A stretch of 64,000 bases of DNA from Streptomonospora nanhaiensis (GTDB lineage Bacteria; Actinomycetota; Actinomycetes; Streptosporangiales; Streptosporangiaceae): contig NZ_CP113264.1 of the NCBI RefSeq assembly GCF_026642255.1, positions 558,001-622,000 on the forward strand. The letters run 5' to 3'. The position numbers were made by a program, and so were the translations under genes. Shown one piece after another: positions 16,906-25,572 of this stretch. Numbering within the stretch: the first letter of the stretch is position 1; each line of letters begins with the position of its first letter. The notes beneath the pieces were generated by a model. The model was given only the letters and a program-made list of their open reading frames with translations. It searched no databases and was not told the origin of the DNA.

Positions 16906-17976
16906 ATGAAAGCGTTTGTCTACCATTCGCACGGGATAGGCCAATACGACTTCTCTTCCCTGGTTCCTGAGGACCTTTCGGGGATCCAGAAATTATCTCA
17001 AGAGCGCGACCTGGAGATTCTTCCGACGGCCTTCCTCGGGCGCGAAAAGCAGGAAGAATTTTTAGAGGTGGTTCGCGCGTTCGGAGAGCAGAGCGCAAAG
17101 GGGCTTCTTCCAAATGTGGCCGGGTTTGCCGTCGAGGGACCCATTCTGGGTCCGCATGGCGGTATTCCGAGGTCCGGGAAGTGGCTTCCCTCGGCCGAGG
17201 AGTGGCAGAAGCTTTCTGAGCTGGGGAAGCATGGTCTCCGGTATGTGGTGATAGCCCCGGATGCCATGGAGCTCGATGAGGAGATCGACGACGGACTGCT
17301 TTTCTCGGACCTCATGCTGAGTTTCTATGAAAACGGAATAAAGATTGCCCTGGGTCATTTTCATCACGATAACCCGAGGCGAAGCTCGGAACTGACACTC
17401 AATGTCGTTGAATTCCTGCACGGGCACTATGAGTCCTCACCGTACCTTGTGTTGACAGATCATCTTTACAACGACATGCCCAGGAACTTCTCCCACGCCT
17501 GGCGGACACCGGAGGAATGGGGTCGTCGTGATCGCGAGTTATCGGCGGTGATGGAGGAGGAATGGGTGGAGGATAACGTGTCAAGGCTGCTCGGTCCCGT
17601 CCCTGCCACCCTCTTGAACGAGGCTCGGGCGAAGCGCCTCATTCCCTGCCTTAATTTCGATGGCAGGCATGTCGACCTTGAAATCTGCCGCCGCACCGTC
17701 GATTATCTGGGGCCGGAGAACCTGATTGCGCTGACCGACCACACCGAAGTCGATGTCATGGCCGGTGAACAACTCTCACGTATCGGCAGCCAGGAACTCT
17801 GGTGTCGTGACGACGGGGCGGTCGCGGCCGGATCGCAGGGATACGAGCAGCAGCGCCGCAACATGATCGACATCGGTCTGGCGGAGGACGAGATCAGAAC
17901 GGTCTTCTCCACGAACCCGCGTGCGGCCATCGCCTACCGACCTTCTGCTGTCAAGACCGAATCGATCCGCTTGTGA
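16906..17976 (+). CDS. NagA-like amidohydrolase (N-acetylhexosamine-phosphate deacetylase-type)
   Basis: A 356-residue protein resembling N-acetylglucosamine-6-phosphate deacetylase. NagA landmarks appear in order: FAVEGPILGPHGGIP (metal-binding Glu, about residue 86), ALGHFHHDNPR (first His), LTDHLYNDMPRNF (NagA THLFNAMP, second His), FDGRHVDL and LTDHTEVDVM (catalytic Asp). It may remove an N-acetyl group from an amino sugar or amino-heptose phosphate; the substrate is unknown. AAGGA lies just before the ATG. It is the first gene of the left operon and overlaps the SIS gene as GTGA. Its GC content is clearly lower than that of its neighbours. It has three TTA leucine codons (16993, 17062, 17539), rare in such genomes and linked to bldA-type control in Streptomyces. 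Confidence 0.78.
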   Translation: MKAFVYHSHGIGQYDFSSLVPEDLSGIQKLSQERDLEILPTAFLGREKQEEFLEVVRAFGEQSAKGLLPNVAGFAVEGPILGPHGGIPRSGKWLPSAEEWQKLSELGKHGLRYVVIAPDAMELDEEIDDGLLFSDLMLSFYENGIKIALGHFHHDNPRRSSELTLNVVEFLHGHYESSPYLVLTDHLYNDMPRNFSHAWRTPEEWGRRDRELSAVMEEEWVEDNVSRLLGPVPATLLNEARAKRLIPCLNFDGRHVDLEICRRTVDYLGPENLIALTDHTEVDVMAGEQLSRIGSQELWCRDDGAVAAGSQGYEQQRRNMIDIGLAEDEIRTVFSTNPRAAIAYRPSAVKTESIRL

Positions 17977-18644
17977 ATGGGAGCGCTCCCCACGAGCCTG
18001 GGGCCTCACGGGACATCGGTCCTGCCGCCACGTACCTGGCAGACCTCACCAACGCGATCGCCAGGATCGACGTCGCGGCGCTCGAACGTTTCGTCGTCAC
18101 GGTGGTCGAGGCGCTGACCGAGCGCCGCGGCATCTTCGTCGCGGGCAACGGCGGCAGTGCGACAGCCGCCTCCCACATTGCGAGTGACTGGGCCGCGGCG
18201 ACCAACATGCTGGGTGGACCGGTCAACGTCCACTGCCTGTCGGACAATACGGCCCGGCTGACCTCGCTGGCCAACGACACGAGCTTCGAGGAGGTGTTCT
18301 CGCGCCAGGTGGAAGCCATGGGGCGGCCCGGTGACCTGCTGGTGCTGCTCAGTGTCAGCGGCCAGTCCCCGAACCTCGTGCGGGCGGTGAAGTCGGCGAG
18401 GGCCCTGGACATCGGAGTGCTCGCACTCGTCGGATATCCCGGAGCACTGGCGAATCTCTGCGACACCTGGATCGAGCTCGGTGAAGGCGACTACGGGCTG
18501 GCCGAGGACCTGCACATCGCCGTCAACCACATGGTCGTCAGAGCCATGCAGGGCGGTGTCCCCCAGGTGTACCGGCCGGACGAGGCCACCCCGAACCGGT
18601 GGGCGAAGAGAAGGGACACGGACGGAAAGAGGGGGGTGTCATGA
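17973..18644 (+). CDS. SIS-domain phosphosugar isomerase, GmhA-like
   Basis: A 223-residue single SIS domain resembling phosphoheptose isomerase GmhA, which turns sedoheptulose 7-phosphate into D-glycero-D-manno-heptose 7-phosphate. The sugar-phosphate loop is FVAGNGGSATAASHIASDW (about 53-71). GmhA-type segments follow: LANDTSFEEVFSRQVEAMGRPGDLLV and SVSGQSPNLVRAVKSA, with the active-site His region AEDLHIAVNHMVV near the end. The start is GTG 17973 inside a GTGA overlap with the deacetylase; it ends in an ATGA overlap with the next gene. With the HddA-like kinase and GmhB-like phosphatase in the same operon it makes a heptose pathway likely. Other SIS isomerase roles remain possible. Confidence 0.8.
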   Translation: MNGSAPHEPGASRDIGPAATYLADLTNAIARIDVAALERFVVTVVEALTERRGIFVAGNGGSATAASHIASDWAAATNMLGGPVNVHCLSDNTARLTSLANDTSFEEVFSRQVEAMGRPGDLLVLLSVSGQSPNLVRAVKSARALDIGVLALVGYPGALANLCDTWIELGEGDYGLAEDLHIAVNHMVVRAMQGGVPQVYRPDEATPNRWAKRRDTDGKRGVS

Positions 18645-19648
18645 GGCTGGCGGGTATGGTGCTCGCCGCCGGCGTGGGCAGCAGGCTGGCCCCGTTCACC
18701 GACGACATCCCCAAACCGCTGGTGCCCGTGCTCGACCGCCCGCTTCTCGGTGAGCTCCTCGACCAACTCGCGGCGGCGGGCGCAGAGGAGGTCTTCGTCA
18801 ACCTCCACCATCAAGCGGACCGGGTCGCGTCCTATCTGTCCACCCGCGCCTGCCGCGTGCCGGTACACCACCGGGTCGAGCCGGAGTTGACCGGACCTGC
18901 CGGTGCGCTCACCCTTTTCGCCGACACCCTGGCCGCCTACGACGCGGTCCTGGTGGTCTCGGGGGACATCGTGTCGGACGGTGGCTTCGAGGACTTGGCC
19001 GCTGCCTGTGCCGGCGGTGAGGCCGATCTCGTGTTCGGTGTCACCCGGAGCCGGGGAGCACGCCGGTTCGGTGTCCTCGAACTGGACGGCGAGGGAACGG
19101 TTCTCTCGGCTGTGGAGAAGCCGGACGTCCCTGACGAGGAGGAACACTGGATCAGTGCCGGCGCCTACTGCCTCGACACGGGACTCGTCGGGGTGACAGC
19201 CGATCTTCTGGCGGGTGGCATGCCCGGCGTCGACTACGCCCGCGACCTGGCCCCGGTCCTGATGGCCGGGGGACGCCGGGTCTCAGGCCACCCCCTCCGC
19301 GGTTACTGGCGTGACATCGGTACGCCGGACTCTCTGCTCGGGGCCAACCTGGACGCGGTCAGCGGCCGGATCCCCCGGCTCCTTCCAGAGGGGAGCGGTG
19401 CCGGTGGACCCGGTTCGGGTGAGCCCCCCGTGTTCGTCCACCCGACCGCGGAACTGGGGGAGGACGTGGTCTTCCGCGGGCCGGTCGTCATCGGCGCCGG
19501 AACGCGCGTCGGCTCGGGGGCCGGACTCTCGCACACGGTCCTGCTGCCCGGCGCGGTCGTCCCACCGGGAGCCCTCGTCCACGGAGGGCTGATCGGCGCG
19601 AGAGACCGTCGCGATGCGGGGCCACTCCCCGAGGCGGGCGCCGGGTGA
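18641..19648 (+). CDS. Sugar-1-phosphate nucleotidyltransferase with left-handed beta-helix tail
   Basis: A 335-residue protein. The N-terminal nucleotidyltransferase domain (about 1-230) has MVLAAGVGSRLAPFTDDIPK (nucleotide-binding loop with the PKP lysine), VVSGDIV (metal Asp) and GYWRDIGTP. The C-terminal part (about 255-320) has hexapeptide-like repeats, as in GDP-mannose or glucose-1-phosphate enzymes. It would activate a sugar 1-phosphate with NTP to an NDP-sugar. ATG 18641 overlaps the SIS stop as ATGA. It is one of two nucleotidyltransferases in the operon, so two different activated sugars may be made. NTP preference cannot be read from sequence. Confidence 0.85.
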   Translation: MRLAGMVLAAGVGSRLAPFTDDIPKPLVPVLDRPLLGELLDQLAAAGAEEVFVNLHHQADRVASYLSTRACRVPVHHRVEPELTGPAGALTLFADTLAAYDAVLVVSGDIVSDGGFEDLAAACAGGEADLVFGVTRSRGARRFGVLELDGEGTVLSAVEKPDVPDEEEHWISAGAYCLDTGLVGVTADLLAGGMPGVDYARDLAPVLMAGGRRVSGHPLRGYWRDIGTPDSLLGANLDAVSGRIPRLLPEGSGAGGPGSGEPPVFVHPTAELGEDVVFRGPVVIGAGTRVGSGAGLSHTVLLPGAVVPPGALVHGGLIGARDRRDAGPLPEAGAG

Positions 19649-20679
19649 AGGGGGCGAGGCCGCGGATGATCGTCGCCAAGGCACCCCTGCGAGTCTCGCT
19701 CGCGGGTGGCGGAACCGATCTGCCCAGCTACTCCGGGTTGCGTACGGGGTTGGTGATCAGCCTGGCGATCGATCGGTGGGTGTGCGTCGCCGCCCATCCC
19801 GGGGTGTCCGACGGCACTGCCCGGATCGGGTTCGCCGACCTCGAGGACCCGGGGAACGCCGAGAGCGCCACGGATGCCGACCTGCTGCAGAACCCGTTCG
19901 CCCGGGCCGTGCTCTCCAGGTCCGGCGCCGGCGGCGGAGTCCGGATCGGTACGTTCTCCGACGTGCCGAGCGGGAGTGGGCTCGGCGGTTCGGGAGCGTT
20001 CACCGTGGCGATGCTCCATGCTGTGCGGCGCATGGACGGGATCGGCGGGGACGACCCCGTGTCGCTGGCCGAGGACGCCAGTGCGGTGGAGATGATCGAC
20101 CTGCGGCGTCCGGTCGGGAAGCACGACCATTACATGGCGGCCTTCGGCGGTCTCAGGGCCCTGGCCTTCGAGCCGGAGGGCCGTGTCCGCCAGACGCCGC
20201 TGCCGATCACGGACCGCCTGAGATCCTATGTCGCCGATCGGCTCCTCCTGTTCTCCACGGGTGTCAGCCGCGACGCCGGACGGATGCTCGCCGCCCAGGA
20301 CCGTCTGACCCGCGCGCGTGGGCCGGGGGTGCTGCGACGCCTGGATTCCATCCGGGCGCTCGCCGACACCCTGCTCGACGAATTGCGCGAGGACCGGGTC
20401 GAGTCCATCGGCCACGTCCTCGCGGAGCACTGGCTGGCCAAGTCCCGCCTCAGCGAGACGGTGTCGCTGCCGCGCATCGACGAACTCCACCGACTTGCTC
20501 TGGACTCGGGTGCTGAGGCCGGGAAGCTCCTGGGTGCGGGCGGCGGCGGATTCCTTCTTTTCAGCTGTCGCCAAGGAGAACAGGAACGGCTGAGGAAGGC
20601 CATGTCGGCAGCCGGTTCTCGGGAATTGGAGTTCTCGATCGCGGACACCGGTACAACTGCCGTGGAATTTCCCCTGTGA
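19645..20679 (+). CDS. hddA: GHMP kinase, D-glycero-D-manno-heptose 7-phosphate kinase-like
   Basis: A 344-residue GHMP-superfamily kinase of the HddA group, which phosphorylates D-glycero-D-manno-heptose 7-phosphate at C1. The start KAPLRVSLAGGGTDLPSY is the typical HddA opening. The ATP loop reads VPSGSGLGGSGAFTVAML (about 109-126), VGKHDHYMAAFGG carries the substrate site, and GAGGGGFLLF is motif 3. It starts with GTG in a GTGA overlap with the nucleotidyltransferase; an in-frame ATG at 19666 is an alternative. In GDP-heptose pathways of S-layer or capsule loci the order is GmhA, HddA, GmhB, HddC, all of which have candidates here. Confidence 0.85.
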   Translation: MKGARPRMIVAKAPLRVSLAGGGTDLPSYSGLRTGLVISLAIDRWVCVAAHPGVSDGTARIGFADLEDPGNAESATDADLLQNPFARAVLSRSGAGGGVRIGTFSDVPSGSGLGGSGAFTVAMLHAVRRMDGIGGDDPVSLAEDASAVEMIDLRRPVGKHDHYMAAFGGLRALAFEPEGRVRQTPLPITDRLRSYVADRLLLFSTGVSRDAGRMLAAQDRLTRARGPGVLRRLDSIRALADTLLDELREDRVESIGHVLAEHWLAKSRLSETVSLPRIDELHRLALDSGAEAGKLLGAGGGGFLLFSCRQGEQERLRKAMSAAGSRELEFSIADTGTTAVEFPL

Positions 20680-20771
20680 GGGCCAGGCATGAACTCGGTG
20701 TGCGCGGCGTTTCGCCGCGTCATACCCAAGTTCCACCCAGAAGAGAAGTTCAAGGGGAGGGGCAGTCGAAA

Positions 20772-21533
20772 GTGCACGAGTCCGAATCCGATAGCCGTTC
20801 GCAGGCCACGTCTGCGTCGGAACTCTTCGACGAGTACTACCTGCGCTTCTGGGAAGGGGAGCTGGCCGATGACCGGTTGAAGCGCGATGTCGGCCTCGTG
20901 CTGGAGCTCGCCGGTCTGCGACCGGGCGACCGAATACTGGACGTGGCCTGCGGCTACGGGCGGATGACGAATAGCCTTACGGTGTCCGGATTCGATGCCA
21001 CCGGGGTGGATCTGAGCGTTTTCCTGTTGGACGAGGCACGGGCGCGGGCTCGCGCGCTGGATGTCCAGGCTGACTTCCGCCAGCGGGACATGCGCAACTT
21101 GTGGGGTATGGACGGCTTTGCCTGTGCACTGCTGTGGTTCACCAGTTTCGGCTACTTCAGCGACGCGGAAAACGCTCAGGTGCTGCGTCAGATATTTGGC
21201 TGTCTGGAGCCGGGTGGCCGTCTGTTGCTGGAGACGCGGCATTGGGACAGAATGGCTCGTCGGTTCGATCCCGTTACGGTACGCTCCAAGGGCGATGACT
21301 TCCTTGTCGAGTACCATACCTACGATGCCCAGAACGGAGTCCAAAAGAGCCGGCAGACGCTTCTCGTTGATGGACGCCGTATCGAGAGGACTTCGTTCGT
21401 CCGCCGGTATGGTTTCCCTGAGATGCGCGCACTCGCCCTGCAGGCCGGTTTCGTTTCGGTCCGCGGTTACGACGAGAACGGTGGTCCCCTGACCGAGGAG
21501 AGCGACAGGTGCGTTCTCGTGGCGGTCAAATGA
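20772..21533 (+). CDS. Class I SAM-dependent methyltransferase
   Basis: A 253-residue methyltransferase. The SAM-binding glycine motif is ILDVACGYGRMTNSL (about 58-72), followed by ATGVDLSVFLLDEARARA (acidic loop), a post-II FRQRDMRNLWGMDGF stretch and LEPGGRLLLET. The N-terminus FDEYYLRFWEG recalls sugar or small-molecule methyltransferases in antibiotic clusters. I set the start at GTG 20772 because AAGGGGAGGGG lies about 9 nt upstream; the frame is open back to 20676, where GTGA overlaps the kinase stop. Composition is a little less GC-rich than that of flanking genes. The substrate is unknown, probably the sugar scaffold. Confidence 0.82.
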   Translation: MHESESDSRSQATSASELFDEYYLRFWEGELADDRLKRDVGLVLELAGLRPGDRILDVACGYGRMTNSLTVSGFDATGVDLSVFLLDEARARARALDVQADFRQRDMRNLWGMDGFACALLWFTSFGYFSDAENAQVLRQIFGCLEPGGRLLLETRHWDRMARRFDPVTVRSKGDDFLVEYHTYDAQNGVQKSRQTLLVDGRRIERTSFVRRYGFPEMRALALQAGFVSVRGYDENGGPLTEESDRCVLVAVK

Positions 21534-22810
21534 GCGGCATCCCGAGGAATTCGGAAGAAGGGCGCTCACATCTCGGTGCCGATACCGGTGAGCACACGTT
21601 ACGAGCCGAAGGGGTCGCGGTGCGGCTGCTGATCATCACCTCGAGTTTCCATCCGGTCATCGGCGGTGCGGAGACCTATGCCTGGGAGGTGGCAGAGGGG
21701 CTCGCCGCTCGTGGACACGACGTCGTGGTCGTCACGGACCTCCCCCGCGGACACCATGCCGGGGAAGTGTTCGCAGGCGATCCCGAAGGGGTCGATGTGC
21801 GCCGACTCAGCCGGTACCACGAAATCCTCGCCGACCCGAGCAAGATCCACTGGGAACAGATGGCCTACGGCCTGATGCCGGAGATACGCGACGTCATCGA
21901 CGAATTCCGTCCCGACCTCGTGCTCACCAACAGCATGGACGCAGCACTGCTCGGCAAGACGGTGTCCCTCGACCGCGGCATTCCCTGGGTGGCGACGTTC
22001 CACGAGCACTCCCCGCAGGACGAGCCGCTCGGGGCCGGGCGGCTCCGGCTGGTCCATGGCGTCCTCAAGCCGTCATTGGTTCTCGCCGGGGGCGCGTTCT
22101 ACGCCGAACGCGCCGCCGAGTGGGGTCCCGGAAACCCTGTCGAACTGATCTACCACGGCGTCGACACCGAGCGCTTCCACCCGGGTATCGACGGGCGTCC
22201 CGTGCGGGAGCACCACGGCCTCACCGACCAGGAGACCTTGTTCGTCCTGGCGGGCAGGCTCAAACCGCGCAAAGGCATTCGTGAGGCGATCAGTGCCTTC
22301 GACCGTGTGCGCCGTGCCTGTCCGGGGGCCCGGCTCCTCATCGTCGGCAGTGTCAGCTCGGCCTCCCTCGACTACTCGGCCCAGCTCGACGCCGACATCG
22401 CCGCACTGGACCTGCAACAGACCGTGACCATCGACAGAACGGTCACCTTCGATCGGATGCCGGGAGTCCTGGCCGCCGCGGACGTCGTCGTCCAACCCAG
22501 CTTCGAGGAGGGGCTCGGGATCTCGGTGCTCGAGGCGATGAGCATGGGCAAACCCGTCGTCACGACGGACATCGTCGGTGTCAGGGAACTGCTCACCGCT
22601 CCCGGTGTCGCGCGCGTGGTCCCGCCGGGTGCCCCGGAACCGCTGGCGCACGTCCTCATCGAGCTCGCCGGGAGCGCCGAGGAGCGGTCGCGGTTGGGCA
22701 AGGCCGCCCGCGAGCACGTGGTGGGCTCGTTCTCCAAACAGCGCATGGTGGAGCGAACAGAGTCGGTCCTGCTCACCCGGTCGACCCGGCGGGAGGCCGG
22801 ACATGTATGA
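21530..22810 (+). CDS. GT4-family glycosyltransferase
   Basis: A 426-residue GT-B retaining glycosyltransferase. The N-terminal domain opens LLIITSSFHPVIGGAETYAW with the Gly-Gly-Ala loop; the donor-binding C-terminal domain has LAGRLKPRKGIREAI and the EX7E motif region PSFEEGLGISVLEAMSMGKP (about 335-355). ATG 21530 overlaps the methyltransferase stop as ATGA. A downstream GTG 21620 with GAAGGGG upstream is an equally good start and would remove 30 poorly conserved residues. It probably transfers the heptose or another activated sugar made in this locus. It overlaps the aminotransferase by 8 bp. Confidence 0.88.
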   Translation: MSGIPRNSEEGRSHLGADTGEHTLRAEGVAVRLLIITSSFHPVIGGAETYAWEVAEGLAARGHDVVVVTDLPRGHHAGEVFAGDPEGVDVRRLSRYHEILADPSKIHWEQMAYGLMPEIRDVIDEFRPDLVLTNSMDAALLGKTVSLDRGIPWVATFHEHSPQDEPLGAGRLRLVHGVLKPSLVLAGGAFYAERAAEWGPGNPVELIYHGVDTERFHPGIDGRPVREHHGLTDQETLFVLAGRLKPRKGIREAISAFDRVRRACPGARLLIVGSVSSASLDYSAQLDADIAALDLQQTVTIDRTVTFDRMPGVLAAADVVVQPSFEEGLGISVLEAMSMGKPVVTTDIVGVRELLTAPGVARVVPPGAPEPLAHVLIELAGSAEERSRLGKAAREHVVGSFSKQRMVERTESVLLTRSTRREAGHV

Positions 22811-23786
22811 GAAGGCGCCGGAGACCATCTGGTGGAACGGGAGCCTGGTGCCGTGGGACCGGGCCCGCGTGCACGTCACCTCGGAGGTGGCGATGCGCGG
22901 CACCAACGTCTTCGAGGGGCTGCGAGCGTACTGGCAGCCGGAGTCGGAGCAGCACGTCGTCGTGCATCTGCACCGGCACCTCGCCAGGCTCGCACAGTCC
23001 GCTCGGCTGATCAGGCTGCCGCAGGCCGAGAGCGCGGAGTCGGTCGCCCGGTTGCTCGACGGAGTGCCGGAGCTGATCCGGGCCCTCCGGCACAGGGGCG
23101 ACCTGTACCTCAGACCTACGCTGTACATCGACGAGGGCCGCTACGGATGGCGCTCGGGTCAGGTGAAGTTGGGCTGCTACATCGCCGGCTACCCCACCGA
23201 CCCGCGTGTGGATCGGCCCATGTCCTGCGTGGTCAGCTCATGGCGGCGCTCTCCGGACCTCGCCGTCTCGCCCCTGGCGAAGGTCGGGGCGGCCTATCAG
23301 GCGTTCCGGCTGCCGAGGATCGAGGCGGCCATGGCGGGAGCCGACGAGGCGATCTTGCTCAACACCAACGACACGGTCGCCGAGACCGGAGGCGCGGCTG
23401 TTTTCCTCGTGCGGGGAGACACGGTCGTCACACCACCGCTCGCCGATGGTGTGCTGGACGGCATCACCAGGGGGATCGTCATCGACCTCCTCCGCTCGCG
23501 GTGGGGGATGAAGGTGGTCGAGCGCTCCGTGCCGCGTTCCGAACTGTACGTCGCGGACGAGGTGTTCGTGTGCGGCACGCTCGACGAGGTGCGGATCGTC
23601 AGCAGCGTCGACGCCGTGCCGATCGGAGGTGGAACGTGGCCCGTGGCCGAGGGCGTCAGAGCCCTCTACCTCGACATCTGCGCCGGTCAGCAGGACCCGG
23701 TCGACCCGGCGATGCTCCACACGGTGTCGAGCGCGCCTCCCGGCCCCGACCTTCAGGACCGCAGTACCGGTTCCCCGCCCTTGTGA
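22803..23786 (+). CDS. Class IV (branched-chain-type) PLP aminotransferase
   Basis: A 327-residue fold-type IV PLP enzyme close to branched-chain amino acid aminotransferases. Seen are VAMRGTNVFEGLRAY near the N-terminus, the PLP lysine region SPLAKVGAAYQAFRLP (about residue 160), DEAILLNTNDTVAETGGAAVFLV and GVLDGITRGIVIDLLRS. ADEVFVCGTLDEVRIV is the C-terminal signature. It is the only amino-acid-type enzyme in this operon and could supply or modify an amino or keto acid side chain of the product. This is inference: the family also includes D-amino acid transaminases and ADC lyases. It ends 113 bp before the APH gene. Confidence 0.83.
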   Translation: MYEKAPETIWWNGSLVPWDRARVHVTSEVAMRGTNVFEGLRAYWQPESEQHVVVHLHRHLARLAQSARLIRLPQAESAESVARLLDGVPELIRALRHRGDLYLRPTLYIDEGRYGWRSGQVKLGCYIAGYPTDPRVDRPMSCVVSSWRRSPDLAVSPLAKVGAAYQAFRLPRIEAAMAGADEAILLNTNDTVAETGGAAVFLVRGDTVVTPPLADGVLDGITRGIVIDLLRSRWGMKVVERSVPRSELYVADEVFVCGTLDEVRIVSSVDAVPIGGGTWPVAEGVRALYLDICAGQQDPVDPAMLHTVSSAPPGPDLQDRSTGSPPL

Positions 23787-23899
23787 GGAGTGCACACCGC
23801 GCGAAACCCTCCGCGGGGGCGGTCCGGCGCCAGGAGCAGCAGGTGCCGGAAGAACGGCGTCCGGCAACGGAAACCACGACAAGGAAAGCAGAGATCGGC

Positions 23900-24859
23900 A
23901 TGCAGCAGCACGACGAGGCCTGGGTTCGCTTCTTCGAGGCGAAGGGGTACCCCGAGGCGGCGGAACTAGCGGCGGGGATGGAGGGGGCCGTCTACGCCCT
24001 GAACGACGACCTGGTCGCCAAGGTCTGGGGTGTGCGGTCCGGGGAGGAGCTGGAACGGCTCCAGCGCTTCTACGACGATCTGGCCAAGGCCCAGCTGGCC
24101 TTCCGAACGCCGCGCATCGAAGAAGTGCTGTACGAGAACGGGCGCTTCGTGAGCATCGAACAGAGGCTGTCCGGCGTGCCGTTGGCCGACATGGACCCGC
24201 GGCGCCCCGAGCTGTGGCCGCAAGCCGCCGCATGCATGCTCGACGTGTTGGGCGAGATCTCGACAGCGGACTCCCCGGCGTTGCGCGGCCTCGCCGTCCT
24301 GGACGAGGCCTCGCCCTTCTGGGAGGGGCACACCTCCTGGCCTGACGCCTTGACGGCGTTGATCCACCGCAGGCTCGCCCTGTTCGGGGACCAGTTGCGC
24401 GCCGCGGTTCCGGGCTTCGACGGCAAGTTGGCCCGGATCCTCGAACTCGTCGGCGATCTCGGTGATGTGCCGCTCGGCCTCATGCACGGGGACCTGGTAC
24501 CCGACAACGTACTCGTGAACGACGAGTGCCAGGTGGTCGGCACGCTCGACTTCGGGTTCCTCTCCACCGTCGGCGACCCTGTCTTCGACGCCGCGCTGAC
24601 GGCCAGCATCTTCGACATGTACGGCCCCCAGGCGCACGAGACGGAGGCCTACCTCGACGCCGCCGTCGTCGAACGGTTCGGCTGCCCCCCCGAGCGCATG
24701 GCCCTGTACCGAGCCGTCTACGGCATCATCGCGAGCAACGCCTACGACCCGCAGGGGCAGGACGGCCACTTCAAGTTCTGCGCCGACCTCCTGCTGCGCG
24801 AGGACGTGTCCGAACTCCTCGGCGGCGTGTCCGGCCCGGCCTCGCGGACAGGGGAATGA
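23900..24859 (+). CDS. APH/choline-kinase-like phosphotransferase
   Basis: A 319-residue aminoglycoside-phosphotransferase-fold protein. The catalytic loop is MHGDLVPDNVLVND (Brenner-type HGDxxxxN, near residue 199) and the metal motif is LDFGFLSTVGDP (about 220). The N-lobe has a VYALNDDLVAKVWG segment with the ATP-contact Lys. Such kinases phosphorylate hydroxyls of aminoglycosides, sugars or choline. In this context it may give self-resistance by phosphorylating the product, or be a biosynthetic sugar kinase; sequence alone does not decide. ATG 23900 has AAGGAAAG only at some distance. ATGA overlap with the next gene. Confidence 0.83.
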   Translation: MQQHDEAWVRFFEAKGYPEAAELAAGMEGAVYALNDDLVAKVWGVRSGEELERLQRFYDDLAKAQLAFRTPRIEEVLYENGRFVSIEQRLSGVPLADMDPRRPELWPQAAACMLDVLGEISTADSPALRGLAVLDEASPFWEGHTSWPDALTALIHRRLALFGDQLRAAVPGFDGKLARILELVGDLGDVPLGLMHGDLVPDNVLVNDECQVVGTLDFGFLSTVGDPVFDAALTASIFDMYGPQAHETEAYLDAAVVERFGCPPERMALYRAVYGIIASNAYDPQGQDGHFKFCADLLLREDVSELLGGVSGPASRTGE

Positions 24860-25572
24860 CGGAGCCCCGCAGCGAGCAGGTCGTGGTCCTGGCGGGAGGA
24901 CTCGGCACGCGCCTGGGGCCGATGGGCGCGGACAGGCCGAAGGTGCTGCAGGACGTCCTCGGCCGTCCGTTCCTGGACGTCATGCTCGAGCCCGTGGCGG
25001 CGAGCGGCCTGCGCAGGTTCCACTTCTGCCTCGGCCATCTCGCCCCCCGGGTCGCCGCCCACCTCGCGACGCTGCCCGCCGAGTGGGAGACCACCGCCGA
25101 GACGGAACCCGCCCCCCTGGGGACGGCCGGCGCCCTGCTGCACAGCGTCGGCCACCTGGACGAACAGTTCATGGTCCTGCTCGGAGACACCTACCTGGAC
25201 ACCGACTACGGCGGCCTGTTCGACCGGTTCCCGCCCGACTCGCTCGGGATGATGCTCCTCACCCGGGCGTCGAACGACGTACTCCCCAACGTCGGCGTAC
25301 GGGACGGCACCGTCACCGCCTACGACAAGAACGGCGTCCCCGGGGGCCTGACGGACACCGGTGTCACGCTGCTGCGCAGGTCGGCACTCGACGTCCTGCA
25401 GCGTGCACGGGAGCGAACCGACCTGCACGAGCTGTTCCACGCCCTCATGGGGAGGGGGGCCCTGGCGGCCGCCGTCACCGGGGAGCGGTTCTTCGACATC
25501 GGAACACCTCGGCGCCATCAGGCACTGGCCACCCATCTCTCGGCAGGAACGGCGAAGGAAGCAGGGATATGA
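24856..25572 (+). CDS. Nucleotidyltransferase, HddC-like (heptose 1-phosphate guanylyltransferase-type)
   Basis: A 238-residue single-domain sugar nucleotidyltransferase. It has VVVLAGGLGTRLGPMGADRP with the following PKVL lysine, LGTAGALLHSVGHL, the metal-binding LLGDTYLDTDYGG and the end motif RFFDIGTPRRHQAL. Its size and motif spacing match HddC, which makes GDP-D-glycero-D-manno-heptose. Unlike the enzyme at 18641 it has no beta-helix tail. It starts at an ATGA overlap with the kinase gene and ends in another with the SDR gene. Nucleotide preference is inferred from family only. Confidence 0.82.
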   Translation: MTEPRSEQVVVLAGGLGTRLGPMGADRPKVLQDVLGRPFLDVMLEPVAASGLRRFHFCLGHLAPRVAAHLATLPAEWETTAETEPAPLGTAGALLHSVGHLDEQFMVLLGDTYLDTDYGGLFDRFPPDSLGMMLLTRASNDVLPNVGVRDGTVTAYDKNGVPGGLTDTGVTLLRRSALDVLQRARERTDLHELFHALMGRGALAAAVTGERFFDIGTPRRHQALATHLSAGTAKEAGI

